Source: Clusia tigrina (taxonomy: Eukaryota > Arthropoda > Insecta > Diptera > Clusiidae). From it: 64,000 nt of DNA. The notes under the pieces are model-generated. The model was not told the origin of the DNA, ran no database searches, and was given only the letters and a program-made list of their open reading frames with translations. The DNA lies in the NCBI GenBank assembly GCA_920105625.2, contig OV050030.1, positions 317,010,789-317,074,788 on the forward strand. The letters are read 5' to 3'. This document shows positions 24,144 to 37,381 of the stretch, piece by piece (position 1 is the stretch's first letter; the number at the start of each line of letters is the position of its first letter). A program made the translations under genes and the position numbers.

Positions 24144-26093
24144 ATGAGCGATATTGAAGAGATCAGTGAAGTTTTTGACGCAAAAGTTGATCGGAAAAAT
24201 TTCAGCACGAGTGACAATTTTGCAAAGAAAATGGCAGCAAACTCCTTATCTAGTTCCTCGCGAATCGAATTATTATCAAAAGATAATTACGATACGTGGA
24301 GTCTGCAGGTCGAGGCGCTGCTAATCAAAAATGATCTTTGGGAGTTCGGCAGCGGCGGCTTTGTAATGCCAGTAGAGGATGTCGCAAGAAGCGCTTGGGT
24401 AAAACAGGATAAGAAAGCCAAAGCGGATCTAATCTTATCAATACAGCCTTCGGAGCTAAAACAAATACGTGGATGTGAGACTTCACGTGAAGTTTGGCTT
24501 AAGCTTGAGAGTATTTATGCTTCAAAGGGGCCTGCGCGTAAAGCGACATTGTTGAAGCAACTTATGCTGCAGAAGCTGGATGAAGGTGGCGATGTAAAAG
24601 ACCACATCGCACGTTTCATGGATGTAGTTGATAAGTTAGAAAGCATGAGCATTGAGGTAAATGGCGATTTACTAACCATTATGTTGCTGTATAGCCTTCC
24701 ATCAAGTTTTGAAAACTTTCGTTGCGCAATCGAATCTCGTGATGAACTACCTACTGCCGAGGTTTTGAAAGTCAAAATTATAGAAGAGAGCGAGGCACGA
24801 TTGCAAGCTTCTGGAAGTGTGATAGCAATGGTTGCTGGGGGTCGCACACGTGATCGTAAGTCTAATTTGGAACATGGGAAAATGGCTACGAAAGACATTA
24901 GATGTTTCAAGTGCGGTGCGATTGGACTCAAGGCGAATGCTTGTTCTGCAAAGAAAAACAATAATGCAAAAGGTTACAAGCAGTCTCATCATGTTGACGA
25001 AACATACGCCGTATGCCATTCTGTAACTACTGGAATGACTGTTTCAACAAACACTAATCGTGCTTGGATTCTCGATAGTGGTTGCACAGCGCATTTATGT
25101 GGAGATGAAAGTATTTTTAATTCAATAACCAAATCTCTAAAAGTTAAGTTAAATCTGGCAAGCCAAGCCTGTGCTGAGGTTCAAGGCACTGGCGTGGTGG
25201 AGCTGACAGTGGCTGGCGATAGTGGTAATCGCTGCATTCAATTTAAAAATACGCTTTTTGTACCTGATCCTCGAACTAATCTCATATCGGTAGCAAAAAT
25301 TACGGACAAAGGTCATACTGTTACATTTTCGAAAGATAGTGCGTATGTTTGCGATGTGAATGGCAGAAAATCGCTTATAGCCGATCGTAGAGGCGATTTG
25401 TTTTATCTACGCGAGAGTAGCGAATGCGCTGCTATCCAATCGAAGTGCTCCGAACTGTTGAAGTGGCATTGTCGATTGGGTCACTTAAACGCGAAGGATA
25501 TGATTAGATTAATTAAGATCGGTACTTTGCCTAAAGTTGATATTGATGACCTCAAATTAATCGCGACATGTGAGGTGTGCTTAAAGGGTAAGATGACCGC
25601 ATTGCCGTTTACCAATTCCCACAATCCATGCGGTGAGATGTTGAAGATAGTACACTCAGATGTGGTTGGTCCTTTTCGTACGGAATCTACGGAACGAGCC
25701 AGGTATTTTGTTACGTTCATAGACGACAGCTCTAGATGGTGTGAGGTATATTTCTTACGAGAGAAAAGCGGTGTTTTCGAAGCTTTTAAAATGTATCAGC
25801 GATTTGTGGAAAATCAAACTGGGCAAAGAATAAAATGCTTGCAGTCAGACAATGGGCGTGAGTATTCTAATAACGATTTTAATAAATATCTTTCAGATCA
25901 TGGCATTTTACGGAGACTGTCTATTCCTCGGACTCCAGAACAAAACGGAGTCGCAGAGCGTCAGAATCGTACGCTATTAGATATGGCAAGGTGTCTTTTG
26001 CTCCAATCAGGATTGAGTCAGACGTTTTGGTCATCGGCCGTGTCGACGGCATGTTATATACGCAATAGATGTCCAACAAGCAGTTTAAAATGA
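24144..26093 (+). CDS. copia unit 6: gag-protease-integrase ORF (649 aa)
   Basis: Identical in translation to units 4 and 5 by eye. Ends at the shared TGA. Confidence 0.9.
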   Translation: MSDIEEISEVFDAKVDRKNFSTSDNFAKKMAANSLSSSSRIELLSKDNYDTWSLQVEALLIKNDLWEFGSGGFVMPVEDVARSAWVKQDKKAKADLILSIQPSELKQIRGCETSREVWLKLESIYASKGPARKATLLKQLMLQKLDEGGDVKDHIARFMDVVDKLESMSIEVNGDLLTIMLLYSLPSSFENFRCAIESRDELPTAEVLKVKIIEESEARLQASGSVIAMVAGGRTRDRKSNLEHGKMATKDIRCFKCGAIGLKANACSAKKNNNAKGYKQSHHVDETYAVCHSVTTGMTVSTNTNRAWILDSGCTAHLCGDESIFNSITKSLKVKLNLASQACAEVQGTGVVELTVAGDSGNRCIQFKNTLFVPDPRTNLISVAKITDKGHTVTFSKDSAYVCDVNGRKSLIADRRGDLFYLRESSECAAIQSKCSELLKWHCRLGHLNAKDMIRLIKIGTLPKVDIDDLKLIATCEVCLKGKMTALPFTNSHNPCGEMLKIVHSDVVGPFRTESTERARYFVTFIDDSSRWCEVYFLREKSGVFEAFKMYQRFVENQTGQRIKCLQSDNGREYSNNDFNKYLSDHGILRRLSIPRTPEQNGVAERQNRTLLDMARCLLLQSGLSQTFWSSAVSTACYIRNRCPTSSLK

Positions 26094-28191
26094 AAAATAC
26101 CTTACGAAATTTTTATTAAAGAAAAGGGCAAACTCGACTACTGGAAGTCATTTGGTTCCAAAGTAATGGTTCTCGATAAGGATCCCGGCAAAAATAAGTT
26201 TGCACCGAGAGCAACCGAGGGAATATTTGTGGGGTATCCACACGACAAAAAGGGATATCGCATATGGATGCTAAGCTCACATAAAATAATATGTGCGCGT
26301 GATGTTAAATTCGTCGATGAGATTTGTGGGCAGCAAAGCATTTCAAACAAACTCTCTGAAACCCTGCTACCATGTAGTCCCACTACATCAAGCGATAGAA
26401 GTTTCGTTGAATTCTCTCCTCGTCCACCGAGAAACAACATGATTGCTGACAACAGAACTCCAGTGGTAGCAGTGAACAGCCAAGAAGATGAAGGTAGAGC
26501 TCCTGGTCGGCCAAAGATGTTGCGCACAGGGCGTAGAGGACGACCTCGAAAACTTTTTCGCGCTCGCACGTTGACTCCAGAAGAAAAACCTCCAGAGGAG
26601 CCTAAAGTTGAATCAGATGAGCTGGAGGACGATGTTTTTGCTAGCGTAGCCGAAATTAGTATACGAAGTGCAATGAACGGGCCTGCGTGCGAAGAATGGA
26701 AGGATGCCATCGAGTCAGAAGTGGTGAGTCTTATTGAAAATGATACATGATGTGGATTAGATGGCAATATTGAACGCCGAAAGGCACGACTAGTAGCAAA
26801 AGGCTATAGCCAAAAACATGGTGTAGATTATCACCAAACATTCGCACCAGTGGCCAGACTGGAAACTTTGCGACTAATGCTTGCTTTATCCGTACAGTTT
26901 GGACTCGCGATCTGGCAATTTGACGTTGTGACTGCTTACTTTAATGGTACATTAGAAGAAAAGATATTTATGAAAGTACCAGACATGCTGAGTGAGATGC
27001 TGGAGCGTATTGTTTTAAAACAAGGTAGAAGCACTGATATGGGTATACGAGCGAATAAAATGTTAAACGATTTTCGTGATGGTGGTAATGTTTGTGCACT
27101 TAAAAAGGCTCTGTACGGGCTCAAACAAGCAGGTCGTCAATGGTATAAGAAGTTGAAAGCCAAACTTGTAAGTATTGGGTTTAAGCCAATTATGAATGAG
27201 CTATGCTTATTTTATTGTCACGTAAATAACGAACTCACATTACTGTTGGTGTACGTCGACGATATTCTTATTGCATCACAATATAGAAAAGCTGTAAGAA
27301 AATTTAAAGATCAACTTTTGAAGGACTTTGCAATCAAGGATCTCGGTTTGGCAAATTTCTGCCTTGGTTTGGAAATAATCCAAAATAACGCCGTTATAAA
27401 ATTAAAGCAATCAGGATATATAAAAGAATTGCTCAGAAGTTATGGCATGTCTGATTGCAATGCCGTGGCCACGCCTGCAGACATAAACACTCAATTTGAT
27501 AATGCATTAAGCAAACCATGCGAAGGATGTCCCTACCGAGAGCTAATTGGTGCTTTGATGTATCTATCAGTGGCAACGAGACTTGATATTGCGAATTTCA
27601 TATCAAGATTTGCGCAGTTTTTGAATAACCCTCTTGATTGCCATTGGCAGGCTGCTAAAAAGAGTTTTGCGGTATTTGGCTGGTTCGGTAAATAAAGGCT
27701 TAGAATATAAAAGGACGAATAATCCACTGCTTGCTTACACCGATGCTGATTGGGGTGGATGCGTTGTGGACCGTCGCTCTTATACAGGCTACGTGTTTAT
27801 TCTCAGTGGAGCTGCTATAACCTGGAAATCGCAGAAGCAACGTACCGTAGCACTTTCTTCTACCGAAGCCGAGTACGTCAGTTTAGCTGAAGCAGCGAAA
27901 GAGGCAATTTATTTGCGAAGTTTCTTAAATGAGCTTGACTTAAGTGATCTCGCTAGAATTACAATTTTTGTGGACAATCGAGGAGCACAGTGTTTGGCGA
28001 GTGATTCTGTATTTCATGCTCGCACGAAACATATAGATATGAGACATCATTTTGTTCGAGAGTCGGTTGCCGCTAAGATGTTTGTATTGAAACATGTACC
28101 AACACAGTAAATGATTGCCGATATAATGACTAAATCACTGCCGAGAGCAACTCATGAGAGATGTCTAACAGGACTTGGTTTCTGCACTTAA
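26094..28191 (+). pseudogene. copia unit 6: integrase C-terminus, RT and RNase H, broken
   Basis: Carries Trp for Leu in DYLKSFG (TTG to TGG near 26142), a change shared only with unit 7. The five-A frameshift and full-type RNase H tail are present. Confidence 0.92.
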
Positions 28192-28215
28192 GACAACCTG
28201 CATATTGAGAGGGAG

Positions 28216-28298
28216 TGTTGAATAAAAGCTGTTTATCAATTACAATATGCATGTTGATCTGGTAACGTTGTGACACGTCATCTTTGACGTTTTACAAC

Positions 28299-28348
<50 letters not shown>

Positions 28349-28455
28349 TTTTTTCTTTTCTTTCTATCTCTTCTTCCGGTGGACGGCCTTCTTTGATAGT
28401 TTAATTTTAAGGTGCTTGTTAAATAAAATCTACAAAAGTTTGCGCAATCTTAACA
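28216..28455 (+). repeat. copia LTR7 (240 bp), shortest
   Basis: The (TA)n tract is contracted to about 46 bp with a single TATG interruption. The flanking parts are unchanged, so the shortening is confined to the microsatellite. Confidence 0.93.
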
Positions 28456-28509
28456 GGTTATGGGCCCAGATGCGCCAAATTTAATAATTGAATAGTTTTT
28501 AAATTTGTA

Positions 28510-30459
28510 ATGAGCGATATTGAAGAGATCAGTGAAGTTTTTGACGCAAAAGTTGATCGGAAAAATTTCAGCACGAGTGACAATTTTGCAAAGAAAATGG
28601 CAGCAAACTCCTTATCTAGTTCCTCGCGAATCGAATTATTATCAAAAGATAATTACGATACGTGGAGTCTGCAGGTCGAGGCGCTGCTAATCAAAAATGA
28701 TCTTTGGGAGTTCGGCAGCGGCGGCTTTGTAATGCCAGTAGAGGATGTCGCAAGAAGCGCTTGGGTAAAACAGGATAAGAAAGCCAAAGCGGATCTAATC
28801 TTATCAATACAGCCTTCGGAGCTAAAACAAATACGTGGATGTGAGACTTCACGTGAAGTTTGGCTTAAGCTTGAGAGTATTTATGCTTCAAAGGGGCCTG
28901 CGCGTAAAGCGACATTGTTGAAGCAACTTATGCTGCAGAAGCTGGATGAAGGTGGCGATGTAAAAGACCACATCGCACGTTTCATGGATGTAGTTGATAA
29001 GTTAGAAAGCATGAGCATTGAGGTAAATGGCGATTTACTAACCATTATGTTGCTGTATAGCCTTCCATCAAGTTTTGAAAACTTTCGTTGCGCAATCGAA
29101 TCTCGTGATGAACTACCTACTGCCGAGGTTTTGAAAGTCAAAATTATAGAAGAGAGCGAGGCACGATTGCAAGCTTCTGGAAGTGTGATAGCAATGGTTG
29201 CTGGGGGTCGCACACGTGATCGTAAGTCTAATTTGGAACATGGGAAAATGGCTACGAAAGACATTAGATGTTTCAAGTGCGGTGCGATTGGACTCAAGGC
29301 GAATGCTTGTTCTGCAAAGAAAAACAATAATGCAAAAGGTTACAAGCAGTCTCATCATGTTGACGAAACATACGCCGTATGCCATTCTGTAACTACTGGA
29401 ATGACTGTTTCAACAAACACTAATCGTGCTTGGATTCTCGATAGTGGTTGCACAGCGCATTTATGTGGAGATGAAAGTATTTTTAATTCAATAACCAAAT
29501 CTCTAAAAGTTAAGTTAAATCTGGCAAGCCAAGCCTGTGCTGAGGTTCAAGGCACTGGCGTGGTGGAGCTGACAGTGGCTGGCGATAGTGGTAATCGCTG
29601 CATTCAATTTAAAAATACGCTTTTTGTACCTGATCCTCGAACTAATCTCATATCGGTAGCAAAAATTACGGACAAAGGTCATACTGTTACATTTTCGAAA
29701 GATAGTGCGTATGTTTGCGATGTGAATGGCAGAAAATCGCTTATAGCCGATCGTAGAGGCGATTTGTTTTATCTACGCGAGAGTAGCGAATGCGCTGCTA
29801 TCCAATCGAAGTGCTCCGAACTGTTGAAGTGGCATTGTCGATTGGGTCACTTAAACGCGAAGGATATGATTAGATTAATTAAGATCGGTACTTTGCCTAA
29901 AGTTGATATTGATGACCTCAAATTAATCGCGACATGTGAGGTGTGCTTAAAGGGTAAGATGACCGCATTGCCGTTTACCAATTCCCACAATCCATGCGGT
30001 GAGATGTTGAAGATAGTACACTCAGATGTGGTTGGTCCTTTTCGTACGGAATCTACGGAACGAGCCAGGTATTTTGTTACGTTCATAGACGACAGCTCTA
30101 GATGGTGTGAGGTATATTTCTTACGAGAGAAAAGCGGTGTTTTCGAAGCTTTTAAAATGTATCAGCGATTTGTGGAAAATCAAACTGGGCAAAGAATAAA
30201 ATGCTTGCAGTCAGACAATGGGCGTGAGTATTCTAATAACGATTTTAATAAATATCTTTCAGATCATGGCATTTTACGGAGACTGTCTATTCCTCGGACT
30301 CCAGAACAAAACGGAGTCGCAGAGCGTCAGAATCGTACGCTATTAGATATGGCAAGGTGTCTTTTGCTCCAATCAGGATTGAGTCAGACGTTTTGGTCAT
30401 CGGCCGTGTCGACGGCATGTTATATACGCAATAGATGTCCAACAAGCAGTTTAAAATGA
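28510..30459 (+). CDS. copia unit 7: gag-protease-integrase ORF (649 aa)
   Basis: Same markers as units 4-6 (SLKVKLN, RTESTERA, HVDETYA). It is the last unit on the right with this marker set. Confidence 0.9.
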   Translation: MSDIEEISEVFDAKVDRKNFSTSDNFAKKMAANSLSSSSRIELLSKDNYDTWSLQVEALLIKNDLWEFGSGGFVMPVEDVARSAWVKQDKKAKADLILSIQPSELKQIRGCETSREVWLKLESIYASKGPARKATLLKQLMLQKLDEGGDVKDHIARFMDVVDKLESMSIEVNGDLLTIMLLYSLPSSFENFRCAIESRDELPTAEVLKVKIIEESEARLQASGSVIAMVAGGRTRDRKSNLEHGKMATKDIRCFKCGAIGLKANACSAKKNNNAKGYKQSHHVDETYAVCHSVTTGMTVSTNTNRAWILDSGCTAHLCGDESIFNSITKSLKVKLNLASQACAEVQGTGVVELTVAGDSGNRCIQFKNTLFVPDPRTNLISVAKITDKGHTVTFSKDSAYVCDVNGRKSLIADRRGDLFYLRESSECAAIQSKCSELLKWHCRLGHLNAKDMIRLIKIGTLPKVDIDDLKLIATCEVCLKGKMTALPFTNSHNPCGEMLKIVHSDVVGPFRTESTERARYFVTFIDDSSRWCEVYFLREKSGVFEAFKMYQRFVENQTGQRIKCLQSDNGREYSNNDFNKYLSDHGILRRLSIPRTPEQNGVAERQNRTLLDMARCLLLQSGLSQTFWSSAVSTACYIRNRCPTSSLK

Positions 30460-32557
30460 AAAATACCTTACGAAATTTTTATTAAAGAAAAGGGCAAACT
30501 CGACTACTGGAAGTCATTTGGTTCCAAAGTAATGGTTCTCGATAAGGATCCCGGCAAAAATAAGTTTGCACCGAGAGCAACCGAGGGAATATTTGTGGGG
30601 TATCCACACGACAAAAAGGGATATCGCATATGGATGCTAAGCTCACATAAAATAATATGTGCGCGTGATGTTAAATTCGTCGATGAGATTTGTGGGCAGC
30701 AAAGCATTTCAAACAAACTCTCTGAAACCCTGCTACCATGTAGTCCCACTACATCAAGCGATAGAAGTTTCGTTGAATTCTCTCCTCGTCCACCGAGAAA
30801 CAACATGATTGCTGACAACAGAACTCCAGTGGTAGCAGTGAACAGCCAAGAAGATGAAGGTAGAGCTCCTGGTCGGCCAAAGATGTTGCGCACAGGGCGT
30901 AGAGGACGACCTCGAAAACTTTTTCGCGCTCGCACGTTGACTCCAGAAGAAAAACCTCCAGAGGAGCCTAAAGTTGAATCAGATGAGCTGGAGGACGATG
31001 TTTTTGCTAGCGTAGCCGAAATTAGTATACGAAGTGCAATGAACGGGCCTGCGTGCGAAGAATGGAAGGATGCCATCGAGTCAGAAGTGGTGAGTCTTAT
31101 TGAAAATGATACATGATGTGGATTAGATGGCAATATTGAACGCCGAAAGGCACGACTAGTAGCAAAAGGCTATAGCCAAAAACATGGTGTAGATTATCAC
31201 CAAACATTCGCACCAGTGGCCAGACTGGAAACTTTGCGACTAATGCTTGCTTTATCCGTACAGTTTGGACTCGCGATCTGGCAATTTGACGTTGTGACTG
31301 CTTACTTTAATGGTACATTAGAAGAAAAGATATTTATGAAAGTACCAGACATGCTGAGTGAGATGCTGGAGCGTATTGTTTTAAAACAAGGTAGAAGCAC
31401 TGATATGGGTATACGAGCGAATAAAATGTTAAACGATTTTCGTGATGGTGGTAATGTTTGTGCACTTAAAAAGGCTCTGTACGGGCTCAAACAAGCAGGT
31501 CGTCAATGGTATAAGAAGTTGAAAGCCAAACTTGTAAGTATTGGGTTTAAGCCAATTATGAATGAGCTATGCTTATTTTATTGTCACGTAAATAACGAAC
31601 TCACATTACTGTTGGTGTACGTCGACGATATTCTTATTGCATCACAATATAGAAAAGCTGTAAGAAAATTTAAAGATCAACTTTTGAAGGACTTTGCAAT
31701 CAAGGATCTCGGTTTGGCAAATTTCTGCCTTGGTTTGGAAATAATCCAAAATAACGCCGTTATAAAATTAAAGCAATCAGGATATATAAAAGAATTGCTC
31801 AGAAGTTATGGCATGTCTGATTGCAATGCCGTGGCCACGCCTGCAGACATAAACACTCAATTTGATAATGCATTAAGCAAACCATGCGAAGGATGTCCCT
31901 ACCGAGAGCTAATTGGTGCTTTGATGTATCTATCAGTGGCAACGAGACTTGATATTGCGAATTTCATATCAAGATTTGCGCAGTTTTTGAATAACCCTCT
32001 TGATTGCCATTGGCAGGCTGCTAAAAAGAGTTTTGCGGTATTTGGCTGGTTCGGTAAATAAAGGCTTAGAATATAAAAGGACGAATAATCCACTGCTTGC
32101 TTACACCGATGCTGATTGGGGTGGATGCGTTGTGGACCGTCGCTCTTATACAGGCTACGTGTTTATTCTCAGTGGAGCTGCTATAACCTGGAAATCGCAG
32201 AAGCAACGTACCGTAGCACTTTCTTCTACCGAAGCCGAGTACGTCAGTTTAGCTGAAGCAGCGAAAGAGGCAATTTATTTGCGAAGTTTCTTAAATGAGC
32301 TTGACTTAAGTGATCTCGCTAGAATTACAATTTTTGTGGACAATCGAGGAGCACAGTGTTTGGCGAGTGATTCTGTATTTCATGCTCGCACGAAACATAT
32401 AGATATGAGACATCATTTTGTTCGAGAGTCGGTTGCCGCTAAGATGTTTGTATTGAAACATGTACCAACACAGTAAATGATTGCCGATATAATGACTAAA
32501 TCACTGCCGAGAGCAACTCATGAGAGATGTCTAACAGGACTTGGTTTCTGCACTTAA
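30460..32557 (+). pseudogene. copia unit 7: integrase C-terminus, RT and RNase H, broken
   Basis: Carries the TGG change shared with unit 6, the five-A frameshift, intact YVDD and the full-type RNase H tail. Confidence 0.92.
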
Positions 32558-32581
32558 GACAACCTGCATATTGAGAGGGAG

Positions 32582-32897
<316 letters not shown>

Positions 32898-32951
32898 GGT
32901 TATGGGCCCAGATGCGCCAAATTTAATAATTGAATAGTTTTTAAATTTGTA

Positions 32952-34901
32952 ATGAGCGATATTGAAGAGATCAGTGAAGTTTTTGACGCAAAAGTTGATC
33001 GGAAAAATTTCAGCACGAGTGACAATTTTGCAAAGAAAATGGCAGCAAACTCCTTATCTAGTTCCTCGCGAATCGAATTATTATCAAAAGATAATTACGA
33101 TACGTGGAGTCTGCAGGTCGAGGCGCTGCTAATCAAAAATGATCTTTGGGAGTTCGGCAGCGGCGGCTTTGTAATGCCAGTAGAGGATGTCGCAAGAAGC
33201 GCTTGGGTAAAACAGGATAAGAAAGCCAAAGCGGATCTAATCTTATCAATACAGCCTTCGGAGCTAAAACAAATACGTGGATGTGAGACTTCACGTGAAG
33301 TTTGGCTTAAGCTTGAGAGTATTTATGCTTCAAAGGGGCCTGCGCGTAAAGCGACATTGTTGAAGCAACTTATGCTGCAGAAGCTGGATGAAGGTGGCGA
33401 TGTAAAAGACCACATCGCACGTTTCATGGATGTAGTTGATAAGTTAGAAAGCATGAGCATTGAGGTAAATGGCGATTTACTAACCATTATGTTGCTGTAT
33501 AGCCTTCCATCAAGTTTTGAAAACTTTCGTTGCGCAATCGAATCTCGTGATGAACTACCTACTGCCGAGGTTTTGAAAGTCAAAATTATAGAAGAGAGCG
33601 AGGCACGATTGCAAGCTTCTGGAAGTGTGATAGCAATGGTTGCTGGGGGTCGCACACGTGATCGTAAGTCTAATTTGGAACATGGGAAAATGGCTACGAA
33701 AGACATTAGATGTTTCAAGTGCGGTGCGATTGGACTCAAGGCGAATGCTTGTTCTGCAAAGAAAAACAATAATGCAAAAGGTTACAAGCAGTCTCATCAT
33801 GGTGACGAAACATACGCCGTATGCCATTCTGTAACTACTGGAATGACTGTTTCAACAAACACTAATCGTGCTTGGATTCTCGATAGTGGTTGCACAGCGC
33901 ATTTATGTGGAGATGAAAGTATTTTTAATTCAATAACCAAATCTCCAAAAGTTAAGTTAAATCTGGCAAGCCAAGCCTGTGCTGAGGTTCAAGGCACTGG
34001 CGTGGTGGAGCTGACAGTGGCTGGCGATAGTGGTAATCGCTGCATTCAATTTAAAAATACGCTTTTTGTACCTGATCCTCGAACTAATCTCATATCGGTA
34101 GCAAAAATTACGGACAAAGGTCATACTGTTACATTTTCGAAAGATAGTGCGTATGTTTGCGATGTGAATGGCAGAAAATCGCTTATAGCCGATCGTAGAG
34201 GCGATTTGTTTTATCTACGCGAGAGTAGCGAATGCGCTGCTATCCAATCGAAGTGCTCCGAACTGTTGAAGTGGCATTGTCGATTGGGTCACTTAAACGC
34301 GAAGGATATGATTAGATTAATTAAGATCGGTACTTTGCCTAAAGTTGATATTGATGACCTCAAATTAATCGCGACATGTGAGGTGTGCTTAAAGGGTAAG
34401 ATGACCGCATTGCCGTTTACCAATTCCCACAATCCATGCGGTGAGATGTTGAAGATAGTACACTCAGATGTGGTTGGTCCTTTTCGTACGGAATGTACAG
34501 AACGAGCCAGGTATTTTGTTACGTTCATAGACGACAGCTCTAGATGGTGTGAGGTATATTTCTTACGAGAGAAAAGCGGTGTTTTCGAAGCTTTTAAAAT
34601 GTATCAGCGATTTGTGGAAAATCAAACTGGACAAAGAATAAAATGCTTGCAGTCAGACAATGGGCGTGAGTATTCTAATAACGATTTTAATAAATATCTT
34701 TCAGATCATGGCATTTTACGGAGACTGTCTATTCCTCGGACTCCAGAACAAAACGGAGTCGCAGAGCGTCAGAATCGTACGCTATTAGATATGGCAAGGT
34801 GTCTTTTGCTCCAATCAGGATTGAGTCAGACGTTTTGGTCATCGGCCGTGTCGACGGCATGTTATATACGCAATAGATGTCCAACAAGCAGTTTAAAATG
34901 A
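32952..34901 (+). CDS. copia unit 8: gag-protease-integrase ORF (649 aa)
   Basis: Has Gly in HHGDETYA and Cys in RTECTERA, and returns to Pro in SPKVKLN. RTEC, SPKV and the synonymous GGACAAAG spelling in the TGQR stretch are also the state of units 1 and 2, unlike units 4-7. The reading frame is open to the shared TGA. Confidence 0.9.
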   Translation: MSDIEEISEVFDAKVDRKNFSTSDNFAKKMAANSLSSSSRIELLSKDNYDTWSLQVEALLIKNDLWEFGSGGFVMPVEDVARSAWVKQDKKAKADLILSIQPSELKQIRGCETSREVWLKLESIYASKGPARKATLLKQLMLQKLDEGGDVKDHIARFMDVVDKLESMSIEVNGDLLTIMLLYSLPSSFENFRCAIESRDELPTAEVLKVKIIEESEARLQASGSVIAMVAGGRTRDRKSNLEHGKMATKDIRCFKCGAIGLKANACSAKKNNNAKGYKQSHHGDETYAVCHSVTTGMTVSTNTNRAWILDSGCTAHLCGDESIFNSITKSPKVKLNLASQACAEVQGTGVVELTVAGDSGNRCIQFKNTLFVPDPRTNLISVAKITDKGHTVTFSKDSAYVCDVNGRKSLIADRRGDLFYLRESSECAAIQSKCSELLKWHCRLGHLNAKDMIRLIKIGTLPKVDIDDLKLIATCEVCLKGKMTALPFTNSHNPCGEMLKIVHSDVVGPFRTECTERARYFVTFIDDSSRWCEVYFLREKSGVFEAFKMYQRFVENQTGQRIKCLQSDNGREYSNNDFNKYLSDHGILRRLSIPRTPEQNGVAERQNRTLLDMARCLLLQSGLSQTFWSSAVSTACYIRNRCPTSSLK

Positions 34902-36999
34902 AAAATACCTTACGAAATTTTTATTAAAGAAAAGGGCAAACTCGACTACTTGAAGTCATTTGGTTCCAAAGTAATGGTTCTCGATAAGGATCCCGGCAAA
35001 AATAAGTTTGCACCGAGAGCAACCGAGGGAATATTTGTGGGGTATCCACACGACAAAAAGGGATATCGCATATGGATGCTAAGCTCACATAAAATAATAT
35101 GTGCGCGTGATGTTAAATTCGTCGATGAGATTTGTGGGCAGCAAAGCATTTCAAACAAACTCTCTGAAACCCTGCTACCATGTAGTCCCACTACATCAAG
35201 CGATAGAAATTTCGTTGAATTCTCTCCTCGTCCACCGAGAAACAACATGATTGCTGACAACAGAACTCCAGTGGTAGCAGTGAACAGCCAAGAAGATGAA
35301 GGTAGAGCTCCTGGTCGGCCAAAGATGTTGCGCACAGGGCGTAGAGGACGACCTCGAAAACTTTTTCGCGCTCGCACGTTGACTCCAGAAGAAAAACCTC
35401 CAGAGGAGCCTAAAGTTGAATCAGATGAGCTGGAGGACGATGTTTTTGCTAGCGTAGCCGAAATTAGTATACGAAGTGCAATGAACGGGCCTGCGTGCGA
35501 AGAATGGAAGGATGCCATCGAGTCAGAAGTGGTGAGTCTTATTGAAAATGATACATGATGTGGATTAGATGGCAATATTGAACGCCGAAAGGCACGACTA
35601 GTAGCAAAAGGCTATAGCCAAAAACATGGTGTAGATTATCACCAAACATTCGCACCAGTGGCCAGACTGGAAACTTTGCGACTAATGCTTGCTTTATCCG
35701 TACAGTTTGGACTCGCGATCTGGCAATTTGACGTTGTGACTGCTTACTTTAATGGTACATTAGAAGAAAAGATATTTATGAAAGTACCAGACATGCTGAG
35801 TGAGATGCTGGAGCGTATTGTTTTAAAACAAGGTAGAAGCACTGATATGGGTATACGAGCGAATAAAATGTTAAACGATTTTCGTGATGGTGGTAATGTT
35901 TGTGCACTTAAAAAGGCTCTGTACGGGCTCAAACAAGCAGGTCGTCAATGGTATAAGAAGTTGAAAGCCAAACTTGTAAGTATTGGGTTTAAGCCAATTA
36001 TGAATGAGCTATGCTTATTTTATTGTCACGTAAATAACGAACTCACATTACTGTTGGTGTACGTCGACGATATTCTTATTGCATCACAATATAGAAAAGC
36101 TGTAAGAAAATTTAAAGATCAACTTTTGAAGGACTTTGCAATCAAGGATCTCGGTTTGGCAAATTTCTGCCTTGGTTTGGAAATAATCCAAAATAACGCC
36201 GTTATAAAATTAAAGCAATCAGGATATATAAAAGAATTGCTCAGAAGTTATGGCATGTCTGATTGCAATGCCGTGGCCACGCCTGCAGACATAAACACTC
36301 AATTTGATAATGCATTAAGCAAACCATGCGAAGGATGTCCCTACCGAGAGCTAATTGGTGCTTTGATGTATCTATCAGTGGCAACGAGACTTGATATTGC
36401 GAATTTCATATCAAGATTTGCGCAGTTTTTGAATAACCCTCTTGATTGCCATTGGCAGGCTGCTAAAAAGAGTTTTGCGGTATTTGGCTGGTTCGGTAAA
36501 TAAAGGCTTAGAATATAAAAGGACGAATAATCCACTGCTTGCTTACACCGATGCTGATTGGGGTGGATGCGTTGTGGACCGTCGCTCTTATACAGGCTAC
36601 GTGTTTATTCTCAGTGGAGCTGCTATAACCTGGAAATCGCAGAAGCAACGTACCGTAGCACTTTCTTCTACCGAAGCCGAGTACGTCAGTTTAGCTGAAG
36701 CAGCGAAAGAGGCAATTTATTTGCGAAGTTTCTTAAATGAGCTTGACTTAAGTGATCTCGCTAGAATTACAATTTTTGTGGACAATCGAGGAGCACAGTG
36801 TTTGGCGAGTGATTCTGTATTTCATGCTCGCACGAAACATATAGATATGAGACATCATTTTGTTCGAGAGTCGGTTGCCGCTAAGATGTTTGTATTGAAA
36901 CATGTACCAACACAGTAAATGATTGCCGATATAATGACTAAATCACTGCCGAGAGCAACTCATGAGAGATGTCTAACAGGACTTGGTTTCTGCACTTAA
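34902..36999 (+). pseudogene. copia unit 8: integrase C-terminus, RT and RNase H, broken
   Basis: Asn in SDRNFVEF, shared only with unit 9. The five-A frameshift form is the last of this class before units 9-11. YVDD is intact and the RNase H tail is full-type. Confidence 0.92.
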
Positions 37000-37023
37000 G
37001 ACAACCTGCATATTGAGAGGGAG

Positions 37024-37327
<304 letters not shown>

Positions 37328-37381
37328 GGTTATGGGCCCAGATGCGCCAAATTTAATAATTGAATAGTTTTTAAATTTGTA